Shown piece by piece: positions 16,336 to 24,841 of a stretch of DNA of 64,000 nt. This DNA comes from Paenibacillaceae bacterium (GTDB lineage Bacteria > Bacillota > Bacilli > Paenibacillales > Paenibacillaceae). Position numbers and translations under genes: made by a program. The first letter of the stretch is position 1; every line of letters starts with the position of its first letter. The notes beneath the pieces are model-generated. The model was not told where the DNA came from and ran no database searches. It worked only from the letters and a program-made list of their open reading frames with translations. The stretch spans positions 248,001 to 312,000 of the forward strand of contig REGQ01000058.1 of the NCBI GenBank assembly GCA_004134985.1, written 5' to 3'.

Positions 16336-16653
16336 TTATTGGGGCTGCTTCAATAGTCTACCACCTAGATTAACGTTATAACCTGATGGGAAAAGGCCAC
16401 AATATTCAACGATCCCCTCTTGCTCAAGCAACTGAAACTCGCATCCATCGTCGTTTGGATCTATAATAGCAACTTCGTTTTCTTTGGTTTCATCTAGGTT
16501 AACAGTAAGAACAATATTGTCTTGATTATGACTAAGAACTTTACCTACATCTAAAACTATGGCTGGTTTACCATTGTAATATTTTGTTAGATGAATATAA
16601 TACGATTTACCTTTATAATTGATTGGTTCATCTTTTAATAATGTTGAATTCAT
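16336..16653 (-). CDS. hypothetical protein, 105 aa
   Basis: ATG at 16651-16653, with AAAGGGG inside the longer frame placing the true start. Beta-rich with an acidic middle (ATLDPNDDG-type loop, VAIIDPNDDGCEF). Not recognised. Confidence 0.7.
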   Translation of the reverse strand: MNSTLLKDEPINYKGKSYYIHLTKYYNGKPAIVLDVGKVLSHNQDNIVLTVNLDETKENEVAIIDPNDDGCEFQLLEQEGIVEYCGLFPSGYNVNLGGRLLKQPQ

Positions 16654-16689
16654 TTTAAAATCCCCTTTCAATTATGATGTTAAAACACT

Positions 16690-16707
16690 TTATTATTATT
16701 ATTATTA
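16690..16707 (-). repeat. six tandem TAA stop codons
   Basis: The stop codon of the gene at 16705 is followed in frame by five more TAA codons, an 18-bp trinucleotide repeat. Probably microsatellite expansion, harmless to the protein. Confidence 0.8.
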
Positions 16708-16926
16708 TTGGCTCTGAATCCATCCCATTGACATTCCGTTACCACCCCAATGCTTTAGTGGTAAATATGTTTGAAGACCTGTAATGACCTTTTGAGCTTC
16801 ATGTTTCTTTAAATTGTCAATCGTTGCCGAACTGTAGAAGTGCTGTATGTATTTTTGAACTCTTTCTTCTCCTAATTGATTAATGATACGAGCTACATAA
16901 GCGGCTTGTTTTTCTGTTGGTTTCAT
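16705..16926 (-). CDS. hypothetical helical protein, 73 aa
   Basis: AGGAAG 7 nt before ATG. Begins MKPTEKQAAYVARIINQLG, a helix pattern found in small phage proteins (T-x-K-Q-x-x-Y/F), and ends KHWGGNGMSMGWIQSQ. Function unknown. Confidence 0.75.
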   Translation of the reverse strand: MKPTEKQAAYVARIINQLGEERVQKYIQHFYSSATIDNLKKHEAQKVITGLQTYLPLKHWGGNGMSMGWIQSQ

Positions 16927-17093
16927 TTGTTGACTTCCTGGATAGTTGAGACATCATCCATAGCGACCATCAAATCTTTGAAAGTCAGGAACATATCATT
17001 TGTAATGCGAGTTCTAAATTCAGTTATTGTTTTATATTCGAGATTGTCAACAAGTAATTCGCGTCCACTTTTGGTTGTGATTTTAATATTCAT
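16923..17093 (-). CDS. hypothetical protein, 56 aa
   Basis: ATG at 17091-17093 with GGAGG 5 nt. A short beta-alpha protein. Stop overlaps the next start as ATGA. Not recognised. Confidence 0.7.
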   Translation of the reverse strand: MNIKITTKSGRELLVDNLEYKTITEFRTRITNDMFLTFKDLMVAMDDVSTIQEVNK

Positions 17094-17130
17094 TTTTACC
17101 TCCATATCCATATAAAAGGTTCATTTAATC

Positions 17131-17325
17131 CTATCTCAAATCGTAATATTCAACCAAGCCTACGACATTATCTCTTGATAGCCATCTTTCTCCGTCTTTC
17201 TTTGCAAACTTTACTTCGGCATATCCAAGAAGCGCTGCATCCAAGTCCACAGCATAAAGATAATGCTCATCAGTCAGTTTTAAAACATCTCTTCCGCGCT
17301 GCTCAATTTTCTGCCAATGATTCAA
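17131..17325 (-). CDS. hypothetical protein, 64 aa
   Basis: TTG start with GGAGG 7 nt upstream. Mostly polar and charged. Preceded by one copy of a 25-nt leader repeat also found before the gene starting at 17717. Confidence 0.7.
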   Translation of the reverse strand: MNHWQKIEQRGRDVLKLTDEHYLYAVDLDAALLGYAEVKFAKKDGERWLSRDNVVGLVEYYDLR

Positions 17326-17332
17326 TTTCAGA

Positions 17333-17357
17333 CCTCCAAAAAATCCTTATTTTATAT
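17333..17357 (-). repeat. 25-nt leader repeat, copy 1
   Basis: The 25-nt block here is identical to 17723-17747 and includes the ribosome site (...GGATTTTTTGGAGG on the coding strand). The flanks differ. Confidence 0.8.
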
Positions 17358-17435
17358 GGGTTTTATTTTCTGCAAAATACGATGAAATATTACACCTCAA
17401 CCTCTAGTTTTTGTTTTAGCTATCCAAGTTACCAC

Positions 17436-17717
17436 TTACAACTCAGCAAACTCTTGTTCAAATTCTTCAAGCTGCCTATTTAGCTCTGCCCTAATTACCT
17501 CGATAAGTTTGGAATTTCCCATATATCTATTTAAATTTAAACTGTCTTCTTTGCTATAATCTGCACCGATATTTAGGCTATATAATTGATCGTCGTAGTA
17601 TCTATCTTCTTTATAACTTCTTGTTTTGTATCCAGTGTTGATCTTGTCTACAGCCATCCTTGTAACTCCAATTATTCGATGAAGTTCTTGTGCTCTTTTT
17701 AGAGTTTCTTCTGTCAT
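17436..17717 (-). CDS. hypothetical protein, 93 aa
   Basis: ATG at 17715-17717 just behind GGAGGG in the second repeat copy. Helical, with a basic-aromatic middle and a C-terminal coiled coil (RAELNRQLEEFEQEFAEL). Not recognised. Confidence 0.75.
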   Translation of the reverse strand: MTEETLKRAQELHRIIGVTRMAVDKINTGYKTRSYKEDRYYDDQLYSLNIGADYSKEDSLNLNRYMGNSKLIEVIRAELNRQLEEFEQEFAEL

Positions 17718-17722
17718 TACAC

Positions 17723-17747
17723 CCTCCAAAAAATCCTTATTTTATAT
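17723..17747 (-). repeat. 25-nt leader repeat, copy 2
   Basis: Identical to 17333-17357. Two genes about 390 bp apart thus share the same ribosome-binding leader, suggesting duplication or shared translational control. Confidence 0.8.
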
Positions 17748-17785
17748 AGATTTAATTATATCTGAAATACTGTGAAATGTTAGTT

Positions 17786-18013
17786 TCATTCCAGTTCTCT
17801 TGTTACGTCATCGACCACTGATCTCAACTCACCTTCGAAAATGTCTCCATCGATCAGCAATGATTTAATTACTTCTTCTAATTTTTCATAAGAATAACAA
17901 ACAAATTCCTGTTCTGATTCAATGATTTGTTTCGCTACTTTAAGTCCCTCAAAGTAATAGTGCCTTGCTTCCTCATTTTATAATTTGAGGGGATTTTGAA
18001 GCGTCGATTTCAT
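17786..18013 (-). pseudogene. small gene with in-frame stop, 76 codons
   Basis: From ATG 18013 the frame reads MKSTLQNPLKL, then TAA (17978-17980), then a clearly coding stretch (NEEARHYYFEGLKVAKQIIE ... DDVTRELE) to TGA at 17786. The coding stretch has no start of its own. Either a nonsense-mutated gene or a gene whose start was lost. The 18014-18167 sequence beside it is largely non-coding. Confidence 0.5.
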
Positions 18014-18167
18014 TTTGGATAATAGTAATTAAAATTTTTCACTTTCAAAATCAACTTTAGTTTTCAAGATTTTATATTACCTGATATTTTAAGAGTTATA
18101 GTGCAACTGCAACTTGCCATTTTGATGAATATCACCACCGAACATTAACGCAAATGCCCAATCTCTC

Positions 18168-18587
18168 TTATTTGAACATATCTGCATTTTCCAAAAGTAT
18201 TTTTCTGATTTCACTGACTACACTAACCCTTTCCAACTCAATCAGGTTTTCATAATCTGTTTTGATTGTCCAATTTTTAAGCAGTTGTCTTCCAAGTGGC
18301 TTTCGAATCCAGTAACTACAGCTAACATACATAAACTTGTTATTTTTTATATTAGCTACTCCCTTGATTCTCTCATTGTTTTCAGCCAGTAGAATTGACA
18401 ATTGCTCTAACTTGAGAAACTCAACTGATTCATCGAACATGACGCTTATTGGGTCATTTGGGTGATGACCAATACAAGAATATTTAGTTTTCAAATTCAA
18501 AGTAAAATTAAGTGTGTGCAATAGAGGTATCATTTCACTATCCAAATCATCAATATCGATTCCAATTTCAGCAAATTTCTTTTCCAT
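18168..18587 (-). CDS. hypothetical protein, 139 aa, perhaps frameshifted near its end
   Basis: The motif LKTKYSCIGHHPNDPISVMF recalls a family of small phage proteins with TxxSCxGH...F cores. The frame ends at 18168, but the next frame continues with protein-like sequence (KRDWAFALMFGGDIHQNGKL) to a TAA near 18095. One extra base would join them. Start ATG at 18585-18587 has no strong RBS. Confidence 0.65.
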   Translation of the reverse strand: MEKKFAEIGIDIDDLDSEMIPLLHTLNFTLNLKTKYSCIGHHPNDPISVMFDESVEFLKLEQLSILLAENNERIKGVANIKNNKFMYVSCSYWIRKPLGRQLLKNWTIKTDYENLIELERVSVVSEIRKILLENADMFK

Positions 18588-18616
18588 TTCTTATTACCTC
18601 ATGTCAATGTATGTAT

Positions 18617-19030
18617 TCAAATTCCCAAAACAACAAACTCTGTATCGAGTACAACTTCCATGCAATCTTGACCTTTAATTTTTTTACAAATATGAGCTTC
18701 ACTGACTTTAACATCATCAATTCTTTTGCAAATATTGTTTAATTTTAAAATTATTTTTTCAACTTTGTCTGTATGCTCAATCCCCTTTCTCTTATCATAG
18801 TTATCGTAAAACAATTTAAAGTCTCTATCTCTCTCTCTGAGAGTGAAGAAACACTCATATGAAATAAGCATGTCAACTTCAATTGTGTAATTATCTGTAT
18901 TAAAAGTATAACTTTCAACCTGATAAACGAAATTATCAAAGTAGTTAACCAACAGTGGAGTACTAAAAATCCGTTTTTGAGTTTTAATTCTTTCTATTTT
19001 TATATAATCGTGCGAATTAATTACACTCAT
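18617..19030 (-). CDS. hypothetical protein, 137 aa
   Basis: The ATG closely follows the small membrane-protein gene. Alpha/beta composition with no membrane segment. The first half is aromatic, the second lysine-rich. Not recognised. Confidence 0.7.
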   Translation of the reverse strand: MSVINSHDYIKIERIKTQKRIFSTPLLVNYFDNFVYQVESYTFNTDNYTIEVDMLISYECFFTLRERDRDFKLFYDNYDKRKGIEHTDKVEKIILKLNNICKRIDDVKVSEAHICKKIKGQDCMEVVLDTEFVVLGI

Positions 19031-19034
19031 ATTC

Positions 19035-19142
19035 CTAACATCCGTTCATCTCTCCAATTTCTAGCTTCTTTAACTCAACTGAACTTTTTGTTATTTCAAC
19101 TGCTGTGTAAATAACGAGGGTAATAAAGATCATCGTCATCAT
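19035..19142 (-). CDS. small membrane protein, 35 aa
   Basis: MTMIFITLVIYTAVEI is one membrane helix, followed by a polar helix (KSSVELKKLEIGEM). It starts 4 nt after the upstream stop without a clear RBS, so coupling is assumed. Confidence 0.45.
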   Translation of the reverse strand: MMTMIFITLVIYTAVEITKSSVELKKLEIGEMNGC

Positions 19143-19146
19143 AGTT

Positions 19147-19737
19147 TCAAATAGGTTCTGGCTTTAAAATTCTAAAGCCAGTCACTTCTACGTTCTTTTC
19201 ATATTTATTTGTAAATTCTATTGCCCGTTTTTTTAAGAAGCTCAAAGTCTTGTTACTGGGAATGTGATTAAAGTAAATAATAAAAGACAAATAGGCAGGG
19301 TATTTATTAATACAGGTCGCATTCTTTGCTTTATTTATTTCTTTCTTGCACTCTGTAATTTTACTATTAATAAATGTATCAGAATATAGACTCCTATCAA
19401 GTTTTATGTACTCATTAATAAATTCCAAGTATAGCTCAATAACTGAGCTTTTATAGTGCTCAAGCGCTTTTTTTTCAGTGTCTTTTGTATAATAATGTCC
19501 ATATCCATTATTCCATATATCATTAGTGGGATAAACATTTGATGGAGAACTAATATCTAATAAATCACGCTTAAATAAAACACCATCCAGCTTTTTGTGA
19601 TATTCTAAATATTCTACTCTTTCATCTTCACCATCTGATGTATTAGTAGGAGTGTGCCCTGTCATATATGCACACATTCTATGTCTAAATTCTGTATATT
19701 TATTTGTGTCCACTATAAAACCAAATTCTGTGCTCAT
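19147..19737 (-). CDS. hypothetical protein, 196 aa
   Basis: GGAGG lies 13 nt before the ATG. Polar alpha/beta protein with many Tyr and Lys residues and no signal. Not recognised. Overlaps nothing and sits between two very small genes. Confidence 0.75.
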   Translation of the reverse strand: MSTEFGFIVDTNKYTEFRHRMCAYMTGHTPTNTSDGEDERVEYLEYHKKLDGVLFKRDLLDISSPSNVYPTNDIWNNGYGHYYTKDTEKKALEHYKSSVIELYLEFINEYIKLDRSLYSDTFINSKITECKKEINKAKNATCINKYPAYLSFIIYFNHIPSNKTLSFLKKRAIEFTNKYEKNVEVTGFRILKPEPI

Positions 19738-19739
19738 AT

Positions 19740-19829
19740 TTATAATTCATCCTCCTGAGAATAGAATCTCATTTCCTCTAGCTTTTCAGAAATTTCATAA
19801 CCTAACACAATATAATCTGATCTGTTCAC
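19740..19829 (-). CDS. very small protein, 29 aa
   Basis: The GTG start follows the P-loop kinase gene's stop by 2 nt. The sequence (NRSDYIVLGYEISEKLEEM) is well-formed, but the RBS is weak. Confidence 0.45.
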   Translation of the reverse strand: MNRSDYIVLGYEISEKLEEMRFYSQEDEL

Positions 19830-19831
19830 AC

Positions 19832-20431
19832 TCAATTATATGACTCCATTTCCATTGTTCTTAATATTAATTCATAACACGATTGGATTCGATCCTCAAC
19901 TTCTCCTCCAACTTCATAGTATTTAACATTATTTAGATTTAAAAATCCGATTATGCCATTATAGATATCGAGCTGATCTTTAATTGATTCATGGCGCACT
20001 CCATCTTCTACAATCGTACCCGTAGGCGGGAATACAACAATCAAATCAAACCAATAGGTCTTTTTCAGTGTTTTCATATAAAGTTCCTCTAAGAATTTAT
20101 ATTCTGCTTTTGTCGGTTCCTTCGTGTTTTGTTTTCGCATCAAATTATCAAGCAGTCTCTTTCCAAACAAGTAGCTTGCCATTGCAGGAGTGTCACTAAG
20201 CATTATCTGATTTGTTTCATCTACTGCCCTGTCTCTCGTCTCCTGGTTAGACTGGATGATTAATTGCTCATGCAAATCTTTGGGAATACCATAAGTTGCA
20301 ATATAATGTCTCGCATACTCTTTGCTTGTCTCAGCATTTAACTTGTCCTGTTTCAACTTTGATTCTAAGGCAGTGCAGACTGTTGTTTTGTATGTACTCG
20401 GTGCACCACAAATATTAACTCTAAGACTCAA
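19832..20431 (-). CDS. NadR-like P-loop ATPase/kinase, 199 aa
   Basis: Walker A variant near residues 7-16 (NICGAPSTYKTTVCTAL), followed by ETSKEYARHYI, as in the ribosylnicotinamide-kinase domain of NadR and related AAA_28 phage proteins. A D-containing segment (FDLIVVFPPTG) is the likely Walker B equivalent. It probably phosphorylates a nucleoside-type substrate. Phages use such kinases in NAD or nucleotide salvage. TTG start with AAGGAG. It opens a nucleotide-metabolism cluster with HAD, guanylate kinase and dNTP pyrophosphohydrolase genes. Confidence 0.8.
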   Translation of the reverse strand: MSLRVNICGAPSTYKTTVCTALESKLKQDKLNAETSKEYARHYIATYGIPKDLHEQLIIQSNQETRDRAVDETNQIMLSDTPAMASYLFGKRLLDNLMRKQNTKEPTKAEYKFLEELYMKTLKKTYWFDLIVVFPPTGTIVEDGVRHESIKDQLDIYNGIIGFLNLNNVKYYEVGGEVEDRIQSCYELILRTMEMESYN

Positions 20432-20448
20432 ATAATCACTCCTTATGA

Positions 20449-20476
20449 GCTACCTCCAGACTATTCTAGAGGTAGC
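20449..20476 (-). repeat. hairpin at a leader (GCTACCTC/GAGGTAGC)
   Basis: 8-bp perfect arms containing GGAGGTAGC, lying 18 nt before the TTG of the P-loop gene. No T-run follows. It may occlude the ribosome site or end upstream transcription. Confidence 0.45.
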
Positions 20477-20490
20477 AATTAGTTGGGTAA

Positions 20491-20661
20491 TTAGTACTCG
20501 ACGTAACCAAAACCTTCTGAAAAATGAGGGATATCTATGTAATAGCAACTTTCATATGTATTTTCTTTGGATTCTTTCTTATTGTCTTTCTTTCGTTTTA
20601 CTTTTTCAAATTTATCATTTGTAAATTTTCTTCTATCACGGTTTTTATTATTCCGAACCAT
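20491..20661 (-). CDS. small basic protein, 56 aa
   Basis: GGAGG 9 nt before ATG. The first half is very basic (NKNRDRRKFTNDKFEKVKR KK type), the second half aromatic. Perhaps RNA or DNA binding. Not recognised. Confidence 0.7.
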   Translation of the reverse strand: MVRNNKNRDRRKFTNDKFEKVKRKKDNKKESKENTYESCYYIDIPHFSEGFGYVEY

Positions 20662-20679
20662 ATTTAGATGCCTCCAAGT

Positions 20680-21213
20680 TTAAATGTTGATATTGAAGAA
20701 ATTTAACACATCTTGCCAATTACCAACCCTGCGATACTTGTTGCACTTAGAGTTATGCGGTGCACTATAGAGTAAACCGACTCCTTGAAACTCAATAAAA
20801 TTTTCTGGTTTGTCATCAATCAACCAACTTGAGTTAATAATTGATTTATTCCTAGTGAACACATAATTTTCTTCAGGAATAAAACCAAAATGCTTTTTCA
20901 ACCAATTATATTTAGGAAGTATGTTATTAGGATTAAATGGAGCTGTCACGAAGAATATTTCATAGCTTTCGCTCAATTTACGAATAGCATCTTGACTGCC
21001 TTCGATAACTGGTAAATTAGCAAAGAGTGAAGGATCATCTAAGTATTTGTATATTTTCTTTGAACAACTAGGCTTCACCAACTCATGAAAGTTCCATTGT
21101 GTAATTTGATCAGATGTTAAATTGTCATTGTAGTCATTATTGTAGCGATATAGCCACACTGATAAAATGTCGGCAATGCACTGATCTTGATCCACAGAAA
21201 TTCGTTGTTTCAT
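20680..21213 (-). CDS. 5'(3')-deoxyribonucleotidase-like HAD protein, 177 aa
   Basis: HAD motif I is ISVDQDQCIADI (D8-x-D10). Motif II-type FFVTAPFNPN follows, and motif III/IV SSWLIDDKPENF ends the domain, as in NT5C-type nucleotidases. These dephosphorylate deoxyribonucleoside monophosphates. GGAGG lies within the end of the guanylate-kinase gene upstream. Fits with guanylate kinase and dNTPase-type genes in dNTP pool control. Confidence 0.82.
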   Translation of the reverse strand: MKQRISVDQDQCIADILSVWLYRYNNDYNDNLTSDQITQWNFHELVKPSCSKKIYKYLDDPSLFANLPVIEGSQDAIRKLSESYEIFFVTAPFNPNNILPKYNWLKKHFGFIPEENYVFTRNKSIINSSWLIDDKPENFIEFQGVGLLYSAPHNSKCNKYRRVGNWQDVLNFFNINI

Positions 21214-21221
21214 TGACTTTT

Positions 21222-21749
21222 TTATACCTCCAAAATATCCTTAACGTCTTGGATTGCTTCCTCAATATTTCCTCTTTTGTTAGTTACAACATAATCGTAA
21301 TGAATCAAATTTGTAATTTCCTCATCATATGTACGAAGACGTTTAGCAATGTTATCTTCTGAATCTCCGCGATCTCGCATGTTAGCTTCAACCTCTTCCT
21401 TTTCACAATAAAAGAAAATTGAGATTGACTCAGGATACATCTTTTTAATTTGCTTCATGCCGTTGAAATCACAAATAAAGAATGTGTCTCCTATTGAAAG
21501 TTTTGTATTAACCTCTTGCTTTGTTAGACCATAGTAATTATCACTGTATTCTGTCATTTCAACTAGTTTTCCACCATCATGCAAGTCTTGAAATTCTTCT
21601 TTTGTGATAAAGAAATAGTCCTTGCCGTGAATTTCTCCTACTCGCGGTTCTCTTGTCGTAAATGATACAAACTCGTTATTCATTATTTCTCGCATGATAA
21701 CAGTTTTTCCACTTCCGCTTACTCCGCTGACTAGTAACAATTTACTCAT
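21222..21749 (-). CDS. gmk: guanylate kinase, 175 aa
   Basis: P-loop SGVSGSGKT at residues 6-14, then FTTREPRVGEIHGKDYFF (GMP-binding region), EMTEYSDNYYG and the lid region RDSEDNIAKRL-type sequence (RGDSEDNIAKRLRTY). Converts GMP/dGMP to the diphosphates with ATP. ATG at 21747-21749, AGAGGTG 7 nt. Slightly shorter than host enzymes (about 200 aa) but all key motifs are present. Confidence 0.92.
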   Translation of the reverse strand: MSKLLLVSGVSGSGKTVIMREIMNNEFVSFTTREPRVGEIHGKDYFFITKEEFQDLHDGGKLVEMTEYSDNYYGLTKQEVNTKLSIGDTFFICDFNGMKQIKKMYPESISIFFYCEKEEVEANMRDRGDSEDNIAKRLRTYDEEITNLIHYDYVVTNKRGNIEEAIQDVKDILEV

Positions 21750-21751
21750 GC

Positions 21752-22108
21752 TCAATCACCTCTGTTATCAAGTCTGGTCGGGATGTCTTGCATTTGTGGC
21801 ATTTTTTCTTCTGTATGCATTGCACATTGTAAATTCCAAGCAGCAGCTGCTAAATGATCTTCTTCATTGTCACCATCAAGATATTGGCTTATATGACGCA
21901 TAGCACTATCAATGAACTCTGAGACAGGCATTCCTTTCTCCCAATTTCGGCCATCACCGTATTTAATTTGACCAAGCTCACACCTCACTGCAATACGTCT
22001 AAGCCCCACCGGAGACAATAAGACATATTTCCCTTTACCAGGCTCCCTGTCCCTTTGAGCACCAGTTTTGAAGCTTAATCGATTTCCTGAATCAACACAT
22101 TTGTTCAT
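21752..22108 (-). CDS. dATP/dGTP pyrophosphohydrolase-like protein, 118 aa
   Basis: The core LSPVGLRRIAVRCELGQIKY, GDGRNWEKG, FIDSAMRHISQYLDGDNEED, HLAAAAWNLQCA matches the all-alpha MazG-like dATP/dGTP diphosphohydrolase domain found in phage genomes. It would hydrolyse dNTPs to dNMPs and help set nucleotide pools. ATG at 22106-22108 is chosen for its GGAAGGTG site. A longer frame upstream lacks one. Confidence 0.8.
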   Translation of the reverse strand: MNKCVDSGNRLSFKTGAQRDREPGKGKYVLLSPVGLRRIAVRCELGQIKYGDGRNWEKGMPVSEFIDSAMRHISQYLDGDNEEDHLAAAAWNLQCAMHTEEKMPQMQDIPTRLDNRGD

Positions 22109-22136
22109 GTATTCACCTTCCCTATTCAGAAACTTT

Positions 22137-22700
22137 TTAACTTTCATAGTAAACAATAACTTCAAGATTTTTCTTTCTACCAAACTTTTTTGCGTCAATT
22201 TTTTTAACCATGTAAACATCTAATTTCCCTTCAGTGATCGCTCCTCCACGATCCTCACAAACAAAGGTATTATCAAAATAAGGGATAAACACTTTAGTAC
22301 CAAATGGCATTGATTTTGGACACGCTAAAGTATGATTAGGTTTTACTTTTTTTCCACTTGCGGTTTTTCCATAATCTTTATGTCCAGGTCTTTTTCCTGT
22401 AGATTCGTAACCTGCTGTATATGCTGAAACATTAAACTTTTGAGTTTTCATTTTAGATTGGTTTTTAGACTGAGTGGACACATTTTCTGTTTTGGGTTTG
22501 ACTGAGTTACTAGGTGACTTTTCAGTTTCCTTTTTCATATTTTTATTTTTTTCTTCTTTGATTTCAGTTGCGTTTAATTCTTCAATTTTACTATTGGATG
22601 AATTAGCATAAACATCATTAAATGATTCCAAATTCATCTCAAATGAATTACTACTAAGAATATAAAACACTGATAACAAAGACAAGATAATCTCTCTCAT
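22137..22700 (-). CDS. secreted 3D-domain protein, 187 aa
   Basis: N-terminal hydrophobic segment (EIILSLLSVFYILS) as signal or anchor, a Lys/Ser-rich linker (30-90), then a C-terminal 3D domain: YTAGYESTG, TASGKKV, ACPKSMPFGTKVFIP and CEDRGGAI, with KLDVYM giving the third Asp. 3D domains occur in resuscitation-promoting/MltA-like lytic transglycosylases and cut peptidoglycan. No LysM is attached. GGAGG before ATG. It could aid cell-wall remodelling or lysis. Confidence 0.87.
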   Translation of the reverse strand: MREIILSLLSVFYILSSNSFEMNLESFNDVYANSSNSKIEELNATEIKEEKNKNMKKETEKSPSNSVKPKTENVSTQSKNQSKMKTQKFNVSAYTAGYESTGKRPGHKDYGKTASGKKVKPNHTLACPKSMPFGTKVFIPYFDNTFVCEDRGGAITEGKLDVYMVKKIDAKKFGRKKNLEVIVYYES

Positions 22701-22793
22701 GATTCCTCCTGATAGTTCAGTTTAATATTAAACCACCTAGATATATACTTTATTTTAAAGTCATTTCTCTAGATGGTTTATAGATTTGTAAAT

Positions 22794-23135
22794 TTAGCTA
22801 TTTGTTTTTACTGATCCAAGCTGTCTAGTAATAATTGTTACATCATCTGGCGTTAATCTATTTTTCCTCAGAGTATCATAAACTTCAGCTTTAAACTTTG
22901 CGTTTTCTTCGTCTTTTGCTGTTACCTTTGTTTCCAACAGAATTTCTTCCTCTTTTGATATGATAATGACTTCATAAAGAAATGTCATATCTGCGAGTCC
23001 TTTTTGCTGTTGAAAGGTTCCTACTGTTGTAACATCGCCGTATCCATTCCAGGGATAAACTTCTGTCTGATACATGTTTGTACAGTAGTCTTTAAAATTG
23101 CTTCTGACGCTATTTTGTGTGCGATTGATGTGCAC
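22794..23135 (-). CDS. hypothetical protein, 113 aa
   Basis: Central beta-hairpin LYEVIIISKEEEILLETKVT followed by a helix AKFKAEVYDTLRK and VTIITRQLG, a layout seen in unassigned phage proteins. The GTG at 23133-23135 has AAGGAG 11 nt upstream. An overlapping GTG four codons earlier is possible. Confidence 0.65.
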   Translation of the reverse strand: MHINRTQNSVRSNFKDYCTNMYQTEVYPWNGYGDVTTVGTFQQQKGLADMTFLYEVIIISKEEEILLETKVTAKDEENAKFKAEVYDTLRKNRLTPDDVTIITRQLGSVKTNS

Positions 23136-23167
23136 TTTTTTTGTCACTCCTTTAAAATTAGCTATTA

Positions 23168-23456
23168 TTATTCGGAACCGTAAACTATAACATCGACATT
23201 GAGCTTACCTAAAAGGTAATATAATTTAGCAAAATAAGAAGGCCTGTAGAGAAATCCTTCATCTAGAATCACCCTATTAAATTTAATACCTCTGAGCGCT
23301 TCGAACTGGGCTGCTGAAAATACTCTATTTCTAATATCTACGGGAAATCTTTCAACTCTAGAGCTATTAGACACTATGCAGATTAAATCTCTATCCTTTC
23401 TCAATTCAGCTATTACTTTTTCCTGTGCCTCTCTCCATTACATTTACTTGAATCAT
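23168..23456 (-). pseudogene. small P-loop ATPase, frameshifted
   Basis: From ATG 23456 (AAGGAG 9 nt) the frame reads MIQVNVMERGTGKS, with a Walker A-like end, then stops. The adjacent frame continues as IAELRKDRDLICIVSN with a Walker B-like RVILDEG. Removing one A at about 23414 gives a 95-aa NTPase-like protein. The span of 289 bp is 3n+1. Confidence 0.65.
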
Positions 23457-23596
23457 CTCAGTTATCTCCTTGAGTATTTATACTATGAAATGTAACATTT
23501 ATAGGAATTTTCATTCCCTTCGTCAGCTCATGTTGACCTTAACTAGATGTAAATGTATAGATAATTGATTAAGGTGAAATTAATAAGAAAATTTTT

Positions 23597-24601
23597 TTAT
23601 TCGTCATCTTCCTCTTCTGCCTTGCTCTTAATTTCCTCAACAATATCCTCAAGATCGTGAAGGATAACACTCAACACCTGAACCTGTGATTTAGTAGCAT
23701 CAGTTATCTTCTTGTCGCGTCCAAGATGCTTTTCAATAATTTCTACTGTTTCGTCATTGCGACCATTTTTGTGAATAAAGCTACCAGCGATCTTGAGCTG
23801 ATTCATTAGATCGTCGTACTCAAGTTCAACAGGTTTGTTCATTTCCAATTGCTCTTTTGCTGTAACAGTCTTCACGCCATTGATTTTCTTCTCTTTTTCA
23901 ATTGCTTCGTTAACTGCCTTCTCTAGATTCTCAGCGGTAAACTCTTTGATGAAAGGAGTGATATAGTCGAAGCGACTTCTTGCAAAATACTCTTCTGTTT
24001 CCGCAAGGTATGCGCTAGATTTAATAACATTGCCATCTTTATCTGTGCCATTGGATTTCAAGTATATTACAATGTCACTATTATCAATAATAGGGCCGAG
24101 AGCACGTTTGTCGCCTTTAGGCCATGCTTTACCATCTTCATCAATGCTAACATGACCAATGAAGCCGACAGTGTATCCACAGCTAATGAGTTTACTAATC
24201 TCCGTGAAGAACTCCGTCTCATACTCTGACCAGAGGCCGTAACCAGCATTACCAGATTTAATAGAATCTGATTCGTACTTATCGCAAATATATCCCTGGC
24301 AATATTTCGATGAAGCCCAAATTTCATCAAAAATAATCGTTTGATATAGCTCCTTAACTTTATCGAGTGTCTTTGGATTAGTGAGTTGTTTGTTGAGTTT
24401 TTTAAAATCTCCCCAACTATTGATAATCTCGTAAGGAACTCCATCAATTGCTCCTAGCCCACCTTCAAATGGGAGATAAAAAGGCTTTTTTAGCCTAGTG
24501 AGCTGCTTTGTCTTTCCGGTGGAATTCCCACCAATTACTGAAATAATCTTTCCTTCTAGACCTTCTGCAATACGTGAAATCTTAGGATTAAAAATGTCCA
24601 T
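23597..24601 (-). CDS. Sak4-like RecA-fold ATPase (AAA_24), 334 aa
   Basis: Walker A IGGNSTGKTKQL near residues 22-33 and Walker B QTIIFDEI near 90. The KPFYLPFEGGLGAID segment is typical of phage nucleotide-binding AAA_24/Sak4 proteins that pair homologous single strands in recombination with a partner SSB. The C-terminal third is charged helix. The SSB-like gene lies just upstream (24842), the classical pairing. RBS weak (GGAG, 14 nt). Confidence 0.8.
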   Translation of the reverse strand: MDIFNPKISRIAEGLEGKIISVIGGNSTGKTKQLTRLKKPFYLPFEGGLGAIDGVPYEIINSWGDFKKLNKQLTNPKTLDKVKELYQTIIFDEIWASSKYCQGYICDKYESDSIKSGNAGYGLWSEYETEFFTEISKLISCGYTVGFIGHVSIDEDGKAWPKGDKRALGPIIDNSDIVIYLKSNGTDKDGNVIKSSAYLAETEEYFARSRFDYITPFIKEFTAENLEKAVNEAIEKEKKINGVKTVTAKEQLEMNKPVELEYDDLMNQLKIAGSFIHKNGRNDETVEIIEKHLGRDKKITDATKSQVQVLSVILHDLEDIVEEIKSKAEEEDDE

Positions 24602-24841
24602 CTATTAAGTAATCACTCCATTTAATTTTATTTTAGAAATCGCTGTATTTATTTATCTATCTAATTGTCGCTAATAAAGATATTTTTATATTTTGTCTCA
24701 TCAATCAACTTTATAAAAATTTTTGAAAATTAAAGATGGTAGAAATAAAAAATATATGTATTTTATATATTATTGGCATTCTGCTATTAGCGATTCATTG
24801 ATGTTATTCTATATAGAATCCTAAATATTACCTAATTAACA
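24602..24841 (-). other. AT-rich regulatory gap with inverted repeats
   Basis: 240 bp without a gene between the SSB-like and Sak4-like genes. TCGCTAATA (near 24667) and TATTAGCGA (near 24784) form a long-range inverted repeat around a very AT-rich centre. Promoter or replication-related function is possible but unproven. Confidence 0.35.
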
